Assembly: GCA_964403795.1 (NCBI GenBank)
Contig: CAYOHP010000197.1
Coordinates: 1-9,572, forward strand
Length of the DNA: 9,572 bases
Reading direction: 5' to 3'
DNA from: CAYOHP01 sp964403795 [NCBI: uncultured bacterium]
GTDB lineage: Bacteria; Muiribacteriota; UBA6191; CAZXTJ01
Shown: positions 6,339 through 9,572 of the stretch, piece by piece
Layout of the letters: each line of letters begins with the position of its first letter
Position numbering within the stretch: the stretch's first letter is position 1
Made by a program: the position numbers and the translations under genes
The notes under the pieces: model-generated
What the model saw: only the letters and a program-made list of their open reading frames with translations
Databases searched by the model: none
Told to the model about the DNA's origin: nothing

Positions 6339-8573
6339 TCAGCGCCCCGGACCCCGGGCGGCCCCGGCGGCCTCCACCAGGGCCAGGGCCTTCCGGCGGA
6401 CCGCCTCGACCCGGGTCATGTGGGCCTCGGCCTTGGCGTCGCCGCCTCCCCCCAGAAAGAGCGAGGCGGTGGTCTCCTGGTGGACGGTGAAGGTGAGCAC
6501 CTGGAGCGCGAGCCATGGATCCCGGTCGAGCTCCTCGTCGACGGTCCTGAGGGCCAGCTCGATGGCGGCCTCCCGCTCCCCGGGGGGAAGCTCCTGGATC
6601 CCGGTGGAGAACCAGTAGAGGACCAGGTCGGCAGCCAGCTCCAGGCGATGGGTGCGGGTGGGACCCGGGGGCCAGGCCCGGAGGAACTCCACGGCTTCCT
6701 GGTAGAGCTCGCGCCGGCGCCGGGCGTCGACCGAGGCGTCGCTCAGCATGGTGGGGAGGCAGGTCAGGCTCGCCACCAGGAAGGCGGCCGCGTCCTCGGG
6801 GGAGGTTCCCAGGAGCTCCCGTGCCCGGGTACGACCGAGACGGATGCCGCCCTCGAGGTCCTGATCGGCGAACAGTCCCACCAGGCGGAGCCGGAGCAGG
6901 GCCGAGCCGTCGCCGGGCGGGTCGCGCAGCATGGGGATGGCGGCCAGGGCGCTGCGGATCTGCTCCTGCAGCTCGTGGAGGCGGCTCCGCACGGTCTCGA
7001 TGTCGGAGCGCCCGAGCTCGGCGAGGTCCGCCCGGGGCGGGCCGAGGATGCGGGCCACCACCGGCGAGCTGGCCCGGAGTACCCAGAGCTCGGCGATCAC
7101 CAGGTCGCAGAGCAGGTGGTGGACCGGGACGAGGAGGTGACGGCGGACCTCCCGATCGAGGGCGAGGCGACCCTCGGGGTCGCGGGAGAAGCCTTCGGCC
7201 CAGGCCGCCAGGGCGCTCCAGAAGCGGGCCCAGCGGATCGGGAACCGGGGATCGAGGAGCTCCCGGACCACACTCGCCTCGTGCTCCAGGTAGGAGACCC
7301 CGGCCAGCGCCACCCGCACCGAGCCATCGGGGTAGCGGTGCTGCTCGACCAGGCGGGCCAGGGCCTGGCTGAGGTCCGGGCCCAGTCCCGCTCCGTCCCG
7401 GTCCAGGTCCGCCCCGAGGTCCGCGGCGGGGCCCGGGCCCGGGCCCGGTCCCGGGCAGCCGCCCCGGAGCCCGAAGCCGGCCGCCATCCCGAGGAGCATC
7501 GCCAGGACCGCCAACCCCGCGGGCGAACGACGGCCCAAGGCGACCGGTGGCCGATCGAGCCCGCCTCCGGAAGCCTGGGTCGGGCCGGGCCCAGCGGCTG
7601 GTCTCGCAGCCGGCGACCCCGGGACCGGCCCTGGCAACCGGTCTCCCGGCTCGGCCCCCCGGGGCCCGGGACTGCCGGCCGCGGCGGCGCCCGGAAGTGC
7701 GACGGGAGCAAACCCCGTGTGCGTGGGCGAAGCTTCGTCGGGGAGCGGCAAGAGCCCCGGGGTCGGAGCCGGCACCGGTGCCAGGCCCGAACCCAGGGCG
7801 GTGAGCTCGGTGGCGAGGATCCCCGCATCGGCGGTCCGGGAGGCCGGATCGGTGCGGAGCAGGCGGCGGAGGATCTCCCGGAGTGCGGGCTCGGGAAGTT
7901 CGGAGACTGCGGCCTGCACCTGGGCGCCGGTGGGGAGGGTGGCCTCGAGGCTCCGGCCGCGGCAGAGCTCGAGGAGCACCATACCGAGCGAGTAGAGGTC
8001 CGAGGTGGGCCCGTGGGCTCCTCTCTCCAGGGTCTCGGGGGCCATGTAACGGGGCGTACCCACCACCACGCCGGTGCGGGTGAGGGGATCGAGCTCGGTG
8101 CCGATCCCCAGGCCCAGATCCCCGAGCGAGGCCTCGCCCCGGGCGTCGAGCAGGATGTTCTCCGGCTTCACGTCCCGGTGCAGCACGCCGTGGCGGTGCA
8201 GGTGCCCGAGGGCGGAGGCCAACCGGCTCCCGTGGCGCACCAGCTCCTCCTGGGTGGCCGGACCCGAGCGGATCCGGGTCCGGAGGTCCCCGCCCGGCAT
8301 CCAGGGAAAGACCAGGAAGGGCGGCTCGCCGTCGAGCGCGGCATCCAGGATGGGGACCAGCGCCGGATGGGGTAGGTCGACCAGCAGGCGGGCCTCGCGG
8401 GCGAAACGGTCGAGGCTGGCGAGGTCGGTCCCGCCTTCCCGGCGGTGCATGACCTTGACGGCCACGTCCCGGTCCAGGGTGCGGTCGCGGGCCAGGAAGA
8501 CCGCCCCGGCCCCGCCGCGCCCGACCTCGCGGACCAGCTCGTAGCGATCACGGAGAATCAGCCGGGGCGGCAC
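6339..8573 (-). CDS. transmembrane Hanks-type Ser/Thr protein kinase with unrecognised C-terminal region
   Basis: A 744-residue kinase that should phosphorylate Ser/Thr of cytoplasmic proteins. The kinase domain is about 11-262: glycine loop GRGGAGAVF (18-26), K40 in VAVKVM, E60 in FAREARLL, catalytic HRDVKPEN (132-139) with D134, metal motif DLG (152-154, DFG in most kinases), activation-loop T165 and T167, GTPRYMAPE (172-180) and SDLYSLG (191-197). It is an RD-type enzyme with all key residues, so probably active. A Pro/Gly/Ala-rich linker (about 263-348) leads to one membrane helix (about 352-368), then Cys373 and a Pro-Gly tract. Residues about 385-744 are probably extracytoplasmic and look mainly helical; I recognise no PASTA, WD40 or clear repeat there. 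The GTG at 8571-8573 is the start because the kinase fold begins at about residue 10, but it lacks a well-placed ribosome site. It is divergent from feoAB and shares that intergenic region. Confidence 0.94.
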   Translation of the reverse strand: MPPRLILRDRYELVREVGRGGAGAVFLARDRTLDRDVAVKVMHRREGGTDLASLDRFAREARLLVDLPHPALVPILDAALDGEPPFLVFPWMPGGDLRTRIRSGPATQEELVRHGSRLASALGHLHRHGVLHRDVKPENILLDARGEASLGDLGLGIGTELDPLTRTGVVVGTPRYMAPETLERGAHGPTSDLYSLGMVLLELCRGRSLEATLPTGAQVQAAVSELPEPALREILRRLLRTDPASRTADAGILATELTALGSGLAPVPAPTPGLLPLPDEASPTHTGFAPVALPGAAAAGSPGPRGAEPGDRLPGPVPGSPAARPAAGPGPTQASGGGLDRPPVALGRRSPAGLAVLAMLLGMAAGFGLRGGCPGPGPGPGPAADLGADLDRDGAGLGPDLSQALARLVEQHRYPDGSVRVALAGVSYLEHEASVVRELLDPRFPIRWARFWSALAAWAEGFSRDPEGRLALDREVRRHLLVPVHHLLCDLVIAELWVLRASSPVVARILGPPRADLAELGRSDIETVRSRLHELQEQIRSALAAIPMLRDPPGDGSALLRLRLVGLFADQDLEGGIRLGRTRARELLGTSPEDAAAFLVASLTCLPTMLSDASVDARRRRELYQEAVEFLRAWPPGPTRTHRLELAADLVLYWFSTGIQELPPGEREAAIELALRTVDEELDRDPWLALQVLTFTVHQETTASLFLGGGGDAKAEAHMTRVEAVRRKALALVEAAGAARGPGR
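7431..7454. repeat. GCCCGG hexanucleotide tandem repeat in the kinase gene
   Basis: Three exact GCCCGG units and a fourth as TCCCGG lie in tandem. On the minus strand they encode the Pro-Gly repeats just after the membrane helix (about residues 374-382). Changes in copy number would stay in frame and alter the length of the stalk outside the membrane. Confidence 0.6.
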
Positions 8574-8593
8574 GCCTGTGAGGGTACTCGCAT
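8558..8593 (-). CDS. possible 11-codon leader mini-ORF overlapping the kinase start
   Basis: ATG 8593 opens an 11-residue frame (MRVPSQACRPG, stop TGA at 8558) with an unusually good ribosome site, GGAGG, 3 bases upstream. It is out of frame with the kinase and overlaps the first five kinase codons. It could be a leader that couples or limits kinase translation, or a chance site. There is no coding-statistics support at this length. Confidence 0.2.
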   Translation of the reverse strand: MRVPSQACRPG

Positions 8594-8596
8594 CGT

Positions 8597-8601
8597 CCTC
8601 C
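8597..8601 (-). promoter_or_regulatory. Shine-Dalgarno GGAGG upstream of, but not serving, the kinase GTG
   Basis: GGAGG on the minus strand lies 3 bases before ATG 8593, the out-of-frame mini-ORF, and 23 bases before the kinase GTG. It is the only strong ribosome site in the kinase leader. Confidence 0.5.
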
Positions 8602-8620
8602 GGGAGCCCGCCCCGGCCTC

Positions 8621-8637
8621 TTGAAAATAACTCTCAA
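8621..8637. promoter_or_regulatory. Fur-box-like palindrome upstream of feoAB
   Basis: TTGAAAATAACTCTCAA is an imperfect palindrome (6 of 8 pairs around a central A) in an A+T-rich island that stands out from its surroundings. Its inner 15 bases match 11 of 14 defined positions of the 7-1-7 Fur consensus TGATAAT-N-ATTATCA. It lies 35 bases before the feoAB GTG, where an iron repressor would act, and also upstream of the divergent kinase gene. TTGAAA could also be a -35 element, but I see no convincing -10 at 16-18 bases. The assignment as a Fur site is by similarity to the consensus and context only. Confidence 0.5.
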
Positions 8638-8644
8638 TTCCAGG

Positions 8645-8663
8645 AGGATACGGTCGGTATCCT
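8645..8663 (+). repeat. inverted repeat next to the feoAB ribosome-binding site
   Basis: AGGATAC, a 5-base loop GGTCG, then GTATCCT: a perfect 7-base-pair stem. It ends one base before the GGAGG of feoAB. It could be a second operator for a dimeric regulator or an RNA hairpin that affects ribosome access. Confidence 0.5.
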
Positions 8664-8668
8664 GGAGG
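8664..8668 (+). promoter_or_regulatory. Shine-Dalgarno GGAGG of feoAB
   Basis: GGAGG stands 4 bases before GTG 8673 and fixes that start; it directly follows the inverted repeat at 8645-8663. No ATG codon in this frame precedes the FeoA domain. Confidence 0.7.
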
Positions 8669-8672
8669 CCCT

Positions 8673-9572
8673 GTGAGTCCCGAACCCGGCAATCCCGTCC
8701 GCGATGCCTCGCCCGGAGGCGGTCCCGCCTCGTCCCCGGTCGCCGGTGTCGGCCTCGCCGGTACCCTGGGGGGCCTCGGGCTCGGGGTCCGGGCCCTGGT
8801 CTGCCGGGTCGGAGGCGACCGGGTGCTGGCCCGCCGCCTGCTGGAGATGGGCCTGCTCCCGGCCACCGAGGTCGAGGTGGTGCGGCGGGCCGCCCTGGGG
8901 GACCCGATCGAGGTCCGGGTCCGCAACTACCGGCTCTCGTTGCGCCTCGACGACGGGCACGCCATCGAGGTCCTGGAGCTCGCCCCCGGGACTCCTCCAC
9001 CGCCCCCGCCGGGCCCGCCGGCCGGGCCGCTCTACGGGGCCCGGGTCCCGGTTCCCGGCGCCGTCCCGGCCATGCCGCTGGTGTTGGTGGCGGGCAACCC
9101 CAACTCGGGGAAGACCACCATCTTCAACGCCTTGACCGGCGCCCGCGCCCGGGTCGGGAACTACCCCGGCGTCACGGTCGAGCGGAAGAGCCGGGAGGTC
9201 GAGGTGGTCCCCGGGACCTCGGCCGAGATCTGCGACCTGCCCGGCACCTACAGCCTCTCGGCCCGCTCCCCCGAGGAGCAGGTGGCGGTGGACGCCCTGC
9301 TCGGGCTGCACGGGAACGCGACCCGGCCGGCGGCCGTGGTGGTGGTGGTGGATGCCACCGCCCTGGAGCGGAGCCTCTACCTGGCGGTGCAGATCCTCGA
9401 GACCGGGGTGCCGGTGGTCCTGGCCCTGAACATGATGGACGAGGCCCGCGCCGCCGGACTGGAGGTCGACGCGGCCCGCCTCGGAGCGCTCCTCGGGGCC
9501 GAGGTGGTGGCCACCGTCGGCTCCAGGGACGAGGGCATTCCCGAGCTGCGCCAGGCCATCGGCCGGGCCGTC
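8673..9572 (+). CDS. feoB: FeoA-FeoB fusion, Fe(II) transporter, N-terminal 300 residues (cut by window edge)
   Basis: FeoB imports ferrous iron across the inner membrane using an N-terminal GTPase; FeoA is usually a small separate SH3-like protein. Here both are in one chain. Residues 1-30 are a Gly/Pro/Ala/Ser-rich extension. A FeoA-like domain spans about 35-104 (RVGGDRVLARRLLEMGLLP, then EVEVVRRAALGDPIEVRV and RLSLRLDDGHAIEV). A Pro-rich linker (about 106-120, six prolines in a row at 108-113) leads to the G domain: G1 GNPNSGKT (141-148), G2 around T168 in NYPGVTVE, G3 DLPG (188-191), G4 NMMD (253-256) and a G5-like VGS (282-284). All GTPase motifs are intact. The membrane domain lies beyond the window. 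GTG 8673 is chosen for its GGAGG site at 4-base spacing. A Fur-like palindrome lies upstream, consistent with iron control. Confidence 0.93.
   Translation, partial: MSPEPGNPVRDASPGGGPASSPVAGVGLAGTLGGLGLGVRALVCRVGGDRVLARRLLEMGLLPATEVEVVRRAALGDPIEVRVRNYRLSLRLDDGHAIEVLELAPGTPPPPPPGPPAGPLYGARVPVPGAVPAMPLVLVAGNPNSGKTTIFNALTGARARVGNYPGVTVERKSREVEVVPGTSAEICDLPGTYSLSARSPEEQVAVDALLGLHGNATRPAAVVVVVDATALERSLYLAVQILETGVPVVLALNMMDEARAAGLEVDAARLGALLGAEVVATVGSRDEGIPELRQAIGRAV

Noticed and set aside
6420-8375. 651-codon open frame antisense to the kinase gene
   Set aside because: No recognisable domain; the minus strand here encodes an intact kinase.
9336-9350. Five GTG triplets in feoB as a slippage site
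   Set aside because: They encode the Val-rich strand before DAT in the G domain, which is normal for this fold; gain or loss would be in frame.

Overview
The window is a very G+C-rich bacterial chromosomal segment (roughly three quarters G+C by eye), densely packed with genes. GTG starts are frequent, and long spurious open frames run antisense to real genes, as expected at this base composition. It carries a Ddl ligase, a transmembrane Hanks-type Ser/Thr kinase, a LarA-family protein, a signal-peptide-bearing gamma-glutamyltransferase and a FeoA-FeoB fusion. This mix suggests a GC-rich Gram-negative lineage with many Ser/Thr kinases, such as Myxococcota, Planctomycetota or Acidobacteriota. 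That placement is inference; no rRNA or other marker gene is present. I see no tRNA, rRNA, CRISPR array, insertion sequence or integrase.

Layout. (1) Minus strand, 1-1417: a four-helix membrane protein with two CxxC pairs (536-1417), then after a 122-base gap the N-terminal part of D-alanine--D-alanine ligase (1-413, cut by the window edge). (2) Plus strand, 1491-6292: a tightly spaced four-gene run consisting of a LarA-like nickel-pincer racemase-family protein, a fusion of an inositol-monophosphatase-family phosphatase with a MazG-like nucleotide pyrophosphohydrolase, a secreted gamma-glutamyltransferase, and a small ABC ATPase. The first pair overlaps by 16 bases and the later gaps are 8 and 28 bases, so a single transcript is likely. 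(3) Minus strand, 6339-8573: a membrane-anchored Ser/Thr protein kinase with a large unrecognised C-terminal region, convergent with the ABC gene. (4) Plus strand, 8673 to the window end: the FeoA domain plus the GTPase domain of FeoB in one polypeptide, divergent from the kinase.

The most interesting points are: the phosphatase-MazG fusion, two house-cleaning-type activities in one chain; an A+T-rich Fur-box-like palindrome in the 99-base kinase/feoAB intergenic region, followed by an inverted repeat ending next to the feoAB Shine-Dalgarno; a strong ribosome site upstream of the kinase that serves an 11-codon out-of-frame mini-ORF instead of the kinase start; and the kinase's unassigned C-terminal domain and DLG (not DFG) motif. 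I see no clear mobile element or defence system.
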